Source of the DNA: Verrucomicrobiaceae bacterium
Lineage (GTDB): Bacteria; Verrucomicrobiota; Verrucomicrobiia; Verrucomicrobiales; Verrucomicrobiaceae
Direction of reading: 5' to 3'
DNA length: 64,000 nucleotides
Assembly (NCBI GenBank): GCA_027489965.1
Contig: JAIXZA010000159.1
Span: 62,001 to 126,000, forward strand
Shown here in pieces: positions 18,827 to 26,766 of the stretch. Each line of letters begins with the position of its first letter. Positions within the stretch are counted from its first letter, which is position 1. The notes beneath the pieces are model-generated. The model was not told the origin of the DNA, did no database searches, and worked only from the letters and a program-made list of their open reading frames with translations. The translations under genes were made by a program, and so were the position numbers.

Positions 18827-18856
18827 AAAACCCAGGACGCGCGTCCTGGGTTTTTT
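18827..18856 (+). terminator. Rho-independent terminator after fba
   Basis: A perfect 14-bp inverted repeat, AAAACCCAGGACGC with GCGTCCTGGGTTTT, is followed by more Ts. It lies 24 bp after the aldolase stop and before dapL. The flanking A-run and T-run could allow termination on either strand. Confidence 0.85.
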
Positions 18857-18929
18857 CTTTGGCTCCCACTGATTCCCCCCACTTGCAAGATCGCGACCTC
18901 TTGCCAGACTGGGATTCTCCTTTCCTACC

Positions 18930-20165
18930 ATGGCCTACCTCAACGAAAACTACCTCAAACTCAAAGCCGGATACCTGTTCCCTGAAATCGCTCGTCGCGT
19001 GAAGGCCTTCACTGAAGGCAATGCCGATGCCGCCAAACGCCTGATCCGCTGCGGAATCGGTGACGTCACTGAGTCTCTCCCCGAGGCTGTCCGCGCCGCC
19101 ATGCACAAGGCCGTAGATGAAATGGGTGATCGCAGCAGCTTCCGAGGTTACGGCCCAGAGCAAGGCTACGACTTCCTGCGCAATGCCGTGGCTGAGCATG
19201 ACTTCAAGGCACGTGGCATTAACATCGATGCCGATGAAATCTTCATTTCCGATGGCAGCAAGTGCGATACTGGGAACATCCTTGACATCTTTGGCCAAGG
19301 CAACGTCACTGCCATTACCGACCCCGTTTACCCCGTCTATGTGGATACCAACGTCATGGCGGGCAACACCGGCGAAGCCGATGAAAGCGGTGCTTACGAA
19401 GGTCTGCATTACCTCAAATGCACCCCAGAAAACGGTTTCGTCCCAGAGATCCCAAGTGTGCCTGTGGACTTGGCCTATCTTTGCTATCCCAACAATCCAA
19501 CGGGTGCCGTAGCCACTCGAGAACAGCTCGAAGCCTGGGTCAAATACGCCCTCGCCAATGGCACCACACTCCTTTATGACGCAGCCTACGAGGCCTTCAT
19601 CCAGGACCCAAGCATCCCACGCAGCATTTATGAGATCGAAGGCGCTCGCGACTGTGCCATCGAGTTCCGCAGCTTCTCCAAAAATGGCGGATTCACCGGC
19701 GTGCGTTGCGCCATCGTCGTTATCCCGAAAGGCCTCATGGGCAGGAAAAAAGACGGCACCAAGCTGGCCATTCACCCACTCTGGAGCCGCCGTCACAGCA
19801 CCAAGTTTAATGGCGTCAGCTACATCGTCCAGCGCGGTGCTGAGGCCATTTACAGCAGTGAAGGCAAAGCTCAAGTCGCGGCTCTCATTGAGCACTACAT
19901 GGGCAACGCCAAGCTCCTGGTTGAAGCCTGCACCAAAGCAGGACTGAAGGTTTTTGGCGGCGTTAACGCTCCCTACGTCTGGGTCGGCTGCCCAAACGGC
20001 CTGACGAGCTGGCAGATGTTTGATAAGATGCTCAATGAAGCCAACGTCGTCATCACCCCCGGCAGCGGCTTCGGCAGCGCCGGTGAAGGCTATTTCCGCA
20101 TCAGCGCCTTTAACAGCCGCGCCAATGTTGAGGAAGTCTGCCGCCGCATTGCCGCCCTCACCTGA
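18930..20165 (+). CDS. dapL: LL-diaminopimelate aminotransferase
   Basis: The 411-residue fold-type-I PLP enzyme converts tetrahydrodipicolinate directly to LL-diaminopimelate using glutamate (EC 2.6.1.83). This is the short route to lysine and meso-DAP known from plants, Chlamydia and Verrucomicrobia. Diagnostic segments are RCGIGDVTESLP near 40, FRGYGPEQGYDFLR near 71, CYPNNPTGA near 185, and the PLP lysine K251 in FRSFSKNGGFTGVR. The usual motif as I recall it is RSFSKTAGFTGVR, so NGG replaces TAG. The fba terminator precedes it, and a small unknown gene starts 6 nt after its stop. Confidence 0.93.
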   Translation: MAYLNENYLKLKAGYLFPEIARRVKAFTEGNADAAKRLIRCGIGDVTESLPEAVRAAMHKAVDEMGDRSSFRGYGPEQGYDFLRNAVAEHDFKARGINIDADEIFISDGSKCDTGNILDIFGQGNVTAITDPVYPVYVDTNVMAGNTGEADESGAYEGLHYLKCTPENGFVPEIPSVPVDLAYLCYPNNPTGAVATREQLEAWVKYALANGTTLLYDAAYEAFIQDPSIPRSIYEIEGARDCAIEFRSFSKNGGFTGVRCAIVVIPKGLMGRKKDGTKLAIHPLWSRRHSTKFNGVSYIVQRGAEAIYSSEGKAQVAALIEHYMGNAKLLVEACTKAGLKVFGGVNAPYVWVGCPNGLTSWQMFDKMLNEANVVITPGSGFGSAGEGYFRISAFNSRANVEEVCRRIAALT

Positions 20166-20171
20166 TCCCTC

Positions 20172-20588
20172 ATGAACACCGCCTCAAGCGATCTCACCAA
20201 GCATCTTCGGGTGCTGCAGGAGCGCTTGCTGCATCCAACAGACTATGAGAAAGCTTTCCACTACTTCATCGAAGAGTTCGGTGGAGATGTGGAATTCATC
20301 CAAATGGGACAACCTCAGCCACTGCCAATGCTGACGCCGATCATAGATCGGATCGCTTGCACAGCTCTGGGGAAAACGGTGAAGGTGAATCGGCTGAAGC
20401 TTACCTCTGTCCCAGGGCACGCCTTTCATCATGGCAGTGCCTCCGTGGATGGACGCGTCGTGGTAGTGTTCTTCTTTGAATCTCTGAATAAGGGACTCAT
20501 GACTATCATACCGGGGGCACGAGGAGCTGCCGAATTTGCCCGATTCTCCCTTCCCTACGCCGTCCCCATGAATCCTTCCGCCAATTAG
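20172..20588 (+). CDS. Conserved-looking hypothetical protein downstream of dapL
   Basis: The protein is 138 residues and not recognised. There is no signal peptide or membrane segment. It has an acidic amphipathic N-terminal half (YEKAFHYFIEEFGGDVEFI) and a beta-rich C-terminal half with HHGSASVDGRVVVVFFFE. The start lies 6 nt after the dapL stop, so it is probably translated from the same message. A cytosolic accessory role is possible, but nothing in the sequence points to a function. Confidence 0.7.
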   Translation: MNTASSDLTKHLRVLQERLLHPTDYEKAFHYFIEEFGGDVEFIQMGQPQPLPMLTPIIDRIACTALGKTVKVNRLKLTSVPGHAFHHGSASVDGRVVVVFFFESLNKGLMTIIPGARGAAEFARFSLPYAVPMNPSAN

Positions 20589-20648
20589 ATTTCTGTTTCA
20601 CTGCGACCTTTCACCGCCATCTTCCGTATCAACCCTACCCATTAACTT

Positions 20649-21005
20649 ATGAGCCAACCTAAAATCACCGCCTACCTGAAAACCTACTGCGGCTGGAGCG
20701 AAGGCGTGCGCGCCATTTTCCGCAAATATGACCTAGCCTACGAAGAAAAAGACATCATTAAAAATCCAGCCTTCCGCTGGGAGATGGAACAAAAAAGTGG
20801 CCAGCCCCTCAGCCCTTGCGTCGAAATCAATGGCACCATGATCCCCGACATCAGCGGTGAAGAAGTCGAAAAATGGATGATCGACAACGGCCTGCTCACC
20901 GCCAGTGATGCTGCCCCGGATGCACCGATTGACCGTGCTTGCAGTGATGCTCAGCACGCAGCCATGGCCGCGGGTCAAGTGGGCAAGATCAACTTCATTT
21001 CTTAA
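20649..21005 (+). CDS. Glutaredoxin-like protein, monothiol CGWS
   Basis: The protein is 118 residues. A thioredoxin-fold glutaredoxin domain covers about 5-85, with active-site C14-G-W-S17 (KTYCGWSEGVRAIFRKYDL), the cis-Pro loop region (SPCVEINGTMIPDISGEEVE), and a C-terminal extension ending GKINFIS that contains a further Cys (IDRACSDAQHA). The Ser at the second position makes it monothiol-like, but the CGFS motif of iron-sulfur glutaredoxins is not present. It probably reduces mixed disulfides with glutathione or another low-molecular thiol. It is followed by a hairpin and tRNA-Ser. Confidence 0.8.
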   Translation: MSQPKITAYLKTYCGWSEGVRAIFRKYDLAYEEKDIIKNPAFRWEMEQKSGQPLSPCVEINGTMIPDISGEEVEKWMIDNGLLTASDAAPDAPIDRACSDAQHAAMAAGQVGKINFIS

Positions 21006-21020
21006 ATCGTTGAAAACCGT

Positions 21021-21044
21021 GCGGCTGAAAAACATCTCAGCCGC
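21021..21044 (+). terminator. Possible terminator hairpin after the glutaredoxin gene
   Basis: An 8-bp stem, GCGGCTGA with TCAGCCGC, encloses an 8-nt loop 15 bp after the stop. The downstream tract (GCCTTGCTT) is poor in consecutive Ts, so intrinsic termination may be weak. Confidence 0.45.
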
Positions 21045-21047
21045 GCC

Positions 21048-21076
21048 TTGCTTAATCGGAAGCATGGGTTTAGTAT
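21048..21076 (+). promoter_or_regulatory. Candidate sigma-70 promoter for tRNA-Ser
   Basis: TTGCTT (21048) and TAGTAT (21071) lie 17 bp apart. The -10 box ends 22 bp before the mature tRNA 5' end, leaving a short leader. The match to consensus is partial (3/6 and 4/6). Confidence 0.4.
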
Positions 21077-21098
21077 CTTTGTGCTGATATTTGCAACC

Positions 21099-21186
21099 GG
21101 AAGGGTGGCAGAGTGGTCGAATGTATCTGATTCGAAATCAGACGTGGGGAAACTCACCGTGGGTTCGAATCCCACCCCTTCCGCCA
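21099..21186 (+). tRNA. tRNA-Ser, anticodon CGA
   Basis: The gene is 88 nt with encoded CCA. The acceptor stem pairs GGAAGGG with CCCTTCC and the discriminator is G. The anticodon arm is CTGA TTCGAAA TCAG, giving CGA, which reads UCG. A long class II variable arm (GTGGGGAAACTCAC) and the T-arm GTGGG TTCGAAT CCCAC are all visible. Confidence 0.97.
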
Positions 21187-21478
21187 ATCATACCCATTTC
21201 ATGGGAGAACAGATCGCCCTAGCCTGAAAAGCACAGAACGGGCGTGTCCGAGGTATAGCCAGCTTCGTTGGTTGAGCCGTTCTTCGTTGCTCCTGTTATC
21301 ATCATTGCCCTAGCCTCCCAAAATCCAAAGGCTAGGCCATGAGCATGAAATCTGACTCATCGGAATTCGTGACTCGGCAACCCAATCCAACGCCCAGCAA
21401 GGCCGATGATCATCAAAGCCAATCATTGCTGTTTTGTGCGACTCCGGCTAAGCTTGCGCATTAATTCCCCCGAAACTC

Positions 21479-21874
21479 ATGGCAAGACGCGCTCAATCCG
21501 GAATCAAACCCGCCCACCTCATCGCCATCCTTGCCCTCTTAGCAGGCATCATTGTAGGCGGTTGGTCTCTATTGAATCGCGGCACTGACCCCATGACCGG
21601 CCTGACACCGCTAAGCATGGACGAGTATCTCGAAAGCTCGAATGCGCTGAGTGGAAATACTTATAAGATTGAAGGCACCATCGACAATCGCCTCGATAGT
21701 TGGAAAGGCAGTGATCGACTCTTCAGCGTGCAAATCAGCGAGGCGGGCTCATTTGTGCCCGTTCTTGTGCCGGCGAGTCTTGAAGCCAATATCCAGCGCG
21801 GTCAGCGTTACGTATTGAAAGTGCGAGTGCTCGAAACGGGCATTCTGGAAGTCCTCCAACTCCTTAAAGCTTAA
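21479..21874 (+). CDS. Membrane-anchored protein with OB-fold-like domain
   Basis: The protein is 131 residues. A basic N-terminus is followed by one transmembrane segment (about 13-31, LIAILALLAGIIVGGWSLL) and a small beta domain outside the cytoplasm (YKIEGTIDNRLDSW, then LFSVQISE and GQRYVLKVRVLETGILEV). The strand pattern resembles a five-stranded OB fold such as in CcmE-like or NlpE-like domains, but no heme-binding His of CcmE is present. The next gene starts 7 nt after its stop, so they are likely co-transcribed. Function is unknown. Confidence 0.65.
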   Translation: MARRAQSGIKPAHLIAILALLAGIIVGGWSLLNRGTDPMTGLTPLSMDEYLESSNALSGNTYKIEGTIDNRLDSWKGSDRLFSVQISEAGSFVPVLVPASLEANIQRGQRYVLKVRVLETGILEVLQLLKA

Positions 21875-21881
21875 GCGTTTT

Positions 21882-23795
21882 ATGAAAAAACTGTTCTTCC
21901 TCATGTCATGTGGACTTTTGCCTACACTCCTCAACGCTCAAGTGCTGCCATCCCCAGGCTCGGCCCCAGCACAGCCATCATCGACGCCCGCGAGTTCGTC
22001 AGGCGGTGGCACCTCCTCCAGTAGCGGTGGAGGAGGACAATCGTCCTCTCAGGGTTCGATGTTTGGGGGTGTGCTGCCGCACATGGATCCAGGCAGTGAA
22101 ACGGCAACTTGGGATGGCAAGATCTGGAGCATGAACAACAACCGGCTTGTTCGTTCCAAGTTTGAAATCTATCTGGCCACGCCTGAGGCCAATGGCCCGG
22201 AAGATCAGGCCTATCGAGATATCATGGCTCAAATCGTGTTACTGCTGGCCCCCACGCGCAAGGGCGGCCCCGATGTTTCCAGTGCTTTTGCTTTATTGCC
22301 AGAAGCTGGAGCAGCGAAAATCGATGCTGGCATTTGTAACACCATCGCCAACGGCGTCTATGACGTCTGGCTGGCCCAGCGGAAAGTCACCAGCCTGCGT
22401 TCTGCCAATGATGCCATGTCCAAGCGCCGCAAGCAGTTGGAATGGAATAACGAAGTGGCCATGTCGAATGCCGAACTAGCCCCTTCCCCAGCCAATGGCG
22501 GCAAAGGTGGAGCGGCAGCTGGCAATGCCCAAAAACAAGGCACAGCGGCCAGCATCGGCCGCGTCTCAGGTTATGTGAAGGAGATGGCAGAGATCGAAGC
22601 CCGCAAAAAGCTGAATGAGACAGCGATTGGCTTATCCGAAGTATCAGGCAAAATTCAATTTCAGGCCCTCATCCTACAAATGTTCATGCAGCGCCGTTTT
22701 GAGCATGCCCTCATCGCCTGCCGCCTCTATCCACACATGTTCAAGGATGGCGATAGCGTGCTGCAGCTCGACGATAACTCCGACTTAAAGAAAGCTTTCT
22801 CTGCCGGCATGGGCGTACCTCCCACCGTCAGCATGGTGGACAGTTTTTCTTCCGAAGCCATCCGCAGCGTGGATGAGGCAGTGGTCGCTTTTGATCAGCT
22901 CGTGATGCGTCAGGATTACCAGAGCGCCAGCAATCGCCTCATGGAAGCCTTTGCCGTCGGGGAATACCTGCCAAGAGTGCGCCGTCTACCCATGGTCCAA
23001 AAACTAAAAGTGCTGGATTATGTGCGGGATGGCAATCAGCTCATCAATGCACTGGAGATGAAAGACTTCGGTCTCGCTGAAGAGCTGGTCACGAGAATGC
23101 GGCAGACTTCAAAAGACTTTGATTTCTCCAAGCCTCAGGCAGCCATTGAGACGGCACGCACCGTCACGGACATGCATTTGATCAATGCCAAGGCCGCCAT
23201 GCAAAAAGGAGACCAAGTGGCCTATGCCAGCTCCATGAAAAGCGCGACGGAAATCTGGCCTACCAACCCCAAACTACGCACTCTCTCTGAAATGGTAGGT
23301 CAAAACAGCGACGTTCAAGCGCAGTCTTTATTGGATCTCGATCGCCTGCTCAGCCAACGGGCTTTTCGACAGATCTTTGATCAGCAGGGCCGCTACTTCG
23401 CAGCAGCCATCAATGATCCAGTGCGCCAGGAGCAAATTAAAAAAGTCGTATCCGACGTAACAGAGGTCACCATGGTCGTTAAAGTTGCTGAAGAACAAAG
23501 CCGCAGCGGCAATAGCTTCGGGGCTTGGGAAGCAGTCGAAAAAGTCTATACCCGATTCCCCGAAGATCCTGAAGTCACGAAGATCCGATCCGATCTCAGC
23601 GTGAAAGCCAGCGAGTATGTCAGCGCCATTGAAAAAGCCAAACAGCATGAGCAGAGAAAGCAATCAGGTTCAGCTCTAGCTTGGTATCTCAAAGCTCGCC
23701 ACATGTATCCGCCCAGCAGTTTTGCCAGCACGGGGATTGAGCGCGTCATCACGGCAGTTAAAGCCGAATCGGCGGCGCCAAACAGTGCCCCCTGA
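21882..23795 (+). CDS. Exported alpha-helical repeat protein, unknown function
   Basis: The protein is 637 residues. It has a signal peptide (1-19, ending LLNAQ), then a Ser/Gly/Pro-rich low-complexity linker (about 20-60) and a mainly helical body. Segments such as ARHMYPPSSFASTGIERVI and EAVEKVYTRFPEDPEVTKIR look like TPR-type helical hairpins in the last 300 residues. There is no enzymatic motif. It lies 7 nt after the OB-fold-like membrane protein. A periplasmic scaffold or assembly role is possible but not shown. Confidence 0.7.
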   Translation: MKKLFFLMSCGLLPTLLNAQVLPSPGSAPAQPSSTPASSSGGGTSSSSGGGGQSSSQGSMFGGVLPHMDPGSETATWDGKIWSMNNNRLVRSKFEIYLATPEANGPEDQAYRDIMAQIVLLLAPTRKGGPDVSSAFALLPEAGAAKIDAGICNTIANGVYDVWLAQRKVTSLRSANDAMSKRRKQLEWNNEVAMSNAELAPSPANGGKGGAAAGNAQKQGTAASIGRVSGYVKEMAEIEARKKLNETAIGLSEVSGKIQFQALILQMFMQRRFEHALIACRLYPHMFKDGDSVLQLDDNSDLKKAFSAGMGVPPTVSMVDSFSSEAIRSVDEAVVAFDQLVMRQDYQSASNRLMEAFAVGEYLPRVRRLPMVQKLKVLDYVRDGNQLINALEMKDFGLAEELVTRMRQTSKDFDFSKPQAAIETARTVTDMHLINAKAAMQKGDQVAYASSMKSATEIWPTNPKLRTLSEMVGQNSDVQAQSLLDLDRLLSQRAFRQIFDQQGRYFAAAINDPVRQEQIKKVVSDVTEVTMVVKVAEEQSRSGNSFGAWEAVEKVYTRFPEDPEVTKIRSDLSVKASEYVSAIEKAKQHEQRKQSGSALAWYLKARHMYPPSSFASTGIERVITAVKAESAAPNSAP

Positions 23796-23809
23796 TCATG
23801 GGGGCTTTT
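23787..23809 (+). terminator. Terminator overlapping the stop codon of the helical exported protein
   Basis: The stem GCCCCC with GGGGGC has a 7-nt loop that includes the TGA stop, and is followed by TTTT. The short T-run makes this a moderate call. It would separate the upstream pair from the transporter operon. Confidence 0.6.
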
Positions 23810-23995
23810 GGGGATGAAACTCATCTCTCCCCCAACGGCTGAATCGCGGCTTAACGGACCAATCCAGTTGCCGACGGGAGGCAAAGGATCAGAGAACGTC
23901 GAGGTTTTAGGCAGGCCTTCCGCGTGAAAACAAAGACAAGTCCTTGTGTCTGCGCGCTGAATGCCTCAAAGTATGAGTCTCACTGCCACCGCCTC

Positions 23996-25249
23996 ATGCG
24001 CGACTACTTCATCCGCCGTTTTTTACTGATCATCCCGACCATCATCGGAGCGACGATGGCAGTGTTTTTGATCACGCGGATCACCCCGGGTGGCCCCATG
24101 GAAAAGGCAATGCAGATGGCGATGATGAATGAAAAAGGGGGCAGCAAAAACGCCGGTTCATCCTTGAGTGAAGAACAGCTCGCGGAACTTTCAGCCTACT
24201 ACGGTTTCGACAAGCCTTATCTCCAGGCCTATGGCATCTGGCTTGGTGTTTGGCCCAGAGAAGAGACGCCGCAATTTGTGAAGTTTGAAAAAGGTCAGAC
24301 TGAGGTGCCCGTGACGCTGAAAGTCCTGCTGCCAAAGGCCGAATGGAAACCCAACAACGCCTACAAAGTGACTCCAGCCAAGCTCACACGAGAGGGAAAA
24401 CTCAGCAGCAATGACCCTACGGCTCTGGAAGGCTGGAAAGCACGGTCTGAGCCGGATAAAGAGCGCGTCGTGCTCTTCCGACCAGCCTTCAAAGGCGTGG
24501 TACAGGGCTACTTTCACCTTTCCTCTACCTACAATCAGCCCGTGCTGGAGATGATGCTCTCCAAGATGCCTGTCTCTATCTTTTACGGCTTGTTTAGCTT
24601 TATTCTCACCTACCTCGTTTGCATCCCACTCGGCGTGCTGAAGGCCATCAAGCACCGCACGGTGATTGATAACGTCACCTCCATCCTCATCTTCATTGGC
24701 TATGCCATCCCGGGCTTCCTGCTTGGCAGTTTGCTCGTCGTGTATCTTGCAGCTCGCCTGAGCTGGTTCCCCACCGAAGGCTTCACGAGTGAAAACTTTG
24801 CCTCACTGAGCCTGGGCGGCAAAATCTGGGACATCGCCCATCACGCCGTCTTGCCTCTCATCTGCTACATGATCGGCAGTTTTGCCTTCATGACCATGCT
24901 CATGAAAAACAATCTCATGGACAATCTGGCCGCCGACTACGTCCGCACCGCCATCGCGAAAGGAGCCAGCTTTCGCCGCGCAGTCGTCTTCCATGCCATG
25001 CGGAACTCGCTCATCCCCATTGCGACCACCCTTGGCGGCATCACCACCATTTTCGTCGCCGGCTCCATGCTCATCGAGCGCATCTTCCAGATCGATGGCT
25101 TTGGCCTCCTCATGATCCAAAGCATCACCGACCGCGACTACCCCCTCGTCCTCGGCATCCTGACGGTGGATGTCTTCCTCATCATGCTGGGCAATATTTT
25201 GTCAGATTACTTCGTGGCCCTCACTGATCCGAGGGTGAGATTTGAATAA
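23996..25249 (+). CDS. Peptide ABC transporter permease (OppB/YejB type)
   Basis: The protein is 417 residues from the ATG at 23996 (MRDYFIRRFLLIIPTIIGA, first membrane helix). An in-frame GTG at 23924 would add 24 unlikely residues. The BPD_transp_1 core lies in the C-terminal 230 residues, with the EAA-like loop AIAKGASFRRAVVFHAMRNS for ATPase docking. Between helix 1 and helix 2 is a periplasmic insert of about 120 residues (from about 75 to 195), longer than in ordinary OppB and reminiscent of YejB. It is first of five tightly packed genes: the next permease starts 2 nt after the stop, and the remaining genes overlap by ATGA. Confidence 0.9.
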   Translation: MRDYFIRRFLLIIPTIIGATMAVFLITRITPGGPMEKAMQMAMMNEKGGSKNAGSSLSEEQLAELSAYYGFDKPYLQAYGIWLGVWPREETPQFVKFEKGQTEVPVTLKVLLPKAEWKPNNAYKVTPAKLTREGKLSSNDPTALEGWKARSEPDKERVVLFRPAFKGVVQGYFHLSSTYNQPVLEMMLSKMPVSIFYGLFSFILTYLVCIPLGVLKAIKHRTVIDNVTSILIFIGYAIPGFLLGSLLVVYLAARLSWFPTEGFTSENFASLSLGGKIWDIAHHAVLPLICYMIGSFAFMTMLMKNNLMDNLAADYVRTAIAKGASFRRAVVFHAMRNSLIPIATTLGGITTIFVAGSMLIERIFQIDGFGLLMIQSITDRDYPLVLGILTVDVFLIMLGNILSDYFVALTDPRVRFE

Positions 25250-25251
25250 AC

Positions 25252-26766
25252 ATGTCTCCGAAAAAAACAGGTCTACTTCTCATCGTCTTCGCGTCGTTCG
25301 CGGGGTTGTTTCGTACCCTTGATCTGCAGGCACCACTATTCAAAGTGCCCTTTCTCGCCGGTGATATGCTAGGCGTGATTCTGCTTTTGATAACGCTCAG
25401 TTTCGGCCTGCGACTACTCTTCAGAGGAAAGCAGGAGTGGCAGTTCAGCCCGCTCACATTGAAGCAGATCAAGCGCTTCCGTTCACTGAAGCGGGGATAC
25501 ATTTCCTTTATCGTGCTGTTGAGCCTGACAGGAGTGGCAGCCTTGGACAATGCGATTGTCGGGAAAAGAGCACTGGCGGTGAGTTATGGGGGACAACTGT
25601 CTTTTCCTTTTCTGAAGAGTGGCTTTATTCCGGCCAAGACCTTTGGCTTCGACTCTGAGGCTGAAACCGACTACCGCGAACTTCAAAACCGCTGCCGAAT
25701 GGAGAAGAAGGGTGATTGGGTGCTCATGCCGCTGATCCCCTTTGCTGCGAAATTAGATTCACCTTCGATCATCGAGCCCCTGGAAATGCGTGAAGGTGTG
25801 CTCTATCGCCCAGGATCAGATCGTGGTCTAGATGCCACGGCCTATACCGTCTTTGTCACCAATCCCGAACAGAAACGCCAGGAATTCCAATTCCGTAAAG
25901 GTCTCAAGCATGGCGACTTCCGGGGCTGGAATGAAGCGGGCGAACAAGTGGAAAAAGGCCGCTACGAAAATGGGAAGCGAGTGGCCTACACCGACTATTC
26001 AGATGGCAAGGCAGCTGCTCTGGAGCCCATGGCTCATGCAGAGTGGAAGCGCCTCGTGTATCCGCCTTCAGAGCCCTCCATGACGCACCGACATTTCCTC
26101 GGTACAAACACGAATGGGCAGGATGTATTGGCCATGCTATTTGGTGGCTGGCAGCAGGCGGTGGTAGCTGCAGCGCTTTTTGTCACGCTCGTCTTTGGCC
26201 TGGGCATTCTCATAGGGGGCACTTTGGGCTATTTTGGTGGCTGGGTGGACATCATCGGCCAACGACTGATCGAAATTTGGAGTGTCCTGCCGTTTCTCTT
26301 CATCGTTGCCATCATCAGCTCACTGATCACCCCAAGTCTCACCATTCTCGTCAGTGTGCTTGCGGCTTTTGGTTGGATGGGTACGACCAGCTATTTGCGC
26401 ACGGCAGTGTTTAAGGAAAAGGCCCGTGATTATGTAGCTGCGGCCAGATTGCTCGGCGCGAGCACTCCGCGCATCATCTTCCGTCAAGTCCTGCCGAATG
26501 TGATCGCGATTCTTGTCACACTGGCTCCGTTTGAAATTGCTGGTGTCATCACCTCGCTCGCCGCACTTGACTTCCTCGGCTTTGGTCTGCCGCCCGATGA
26601 GCCAAGCTGGGGCCGCCTTTTGCATGAGGGCGTGGATAACTTTTCCAGCCCTTGGATCGTCAGCAGTGCCTTCGCGGCCATGGCCTCAGTGTTGATTCTT
26701 GTCACCTTTGTCGGTGAAGCCGTGCGTGAGGCATTTGATCCGAAAAAATTCACGACCTACCGATGA
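25252..26766 (+). CDS. Peptide ABC transporter permease (OppC/YejE type) with periplasmic insert
   Basis: The protein is 504 residues, longer than typical OppC proteins. Hydrophobic segments near 7-30, 38-58 and 83-100 are followed by a large loop (about 100-295). The BPD_transp_1 core comes after it (FLGTNTNGQDVLAMLFGGW near 283, EAA loop AARLLGASTPRIIFRQVLPN). The loop includes residues 214-245 (RKGLKHGDFRGWNEAGEQV, then EKGRYENGKRV), which read like MORN/YwqK-type repeats and are unexpected in a permease. The start is 2 nt after the upstream permease stop. The stop overlaps the binding-protein start (ATGA). Confidence 0.9.
   Translation: MSPKKTGLLLIVFASFAGLFRTLDLQAPLFKVPFLAGDMLGVILLLITLSFGLRLLFRGKQEWQFSPLTLKQIKRFRSLKRGYISFIVLLSLTGVAALDNAIVGKRALAVSYGGQLSFPFLKSGFIPAKTFGFDSEAETDYRELQNRCRMEKKGDWVLMPLIPFAAKLDSPSIIEPLEMREGVLYRPGSDRGLDATAYTVFVTNPEQKRQEFQFRKGLKHGDFRGWNEAGEQVEKGRYENGKRVAYTDYSDGKAAALEPMAHAEWKRLVYPPSEPSMTHRHFLGTNTNGQDVLAMLFGGWQQAVVAAALFVTLVFGLGILIGGTLGYFGGWVDIIGQRLIEIWSVLPFLFIVAIISSLITPSLTILVSVLAAFGWMGTTSYLRTAVFKEKARDYVAAARLLGASTPRIIFRQVLPNVIAILVTLAPFEIAGVITSLAALDFLGFGLPPDEPSWGRLLHEGVDNFSSPWIVSSAFAAMASVLILVTFVGEAVREAFDPKKFTTYR

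Noticed and set aside
17951..19895. Two long minus-strand frames opposite fba and dapL
   Set aside because: They are antisense shadows of highly conserved enzymes with strong codon bias, and show no family features.
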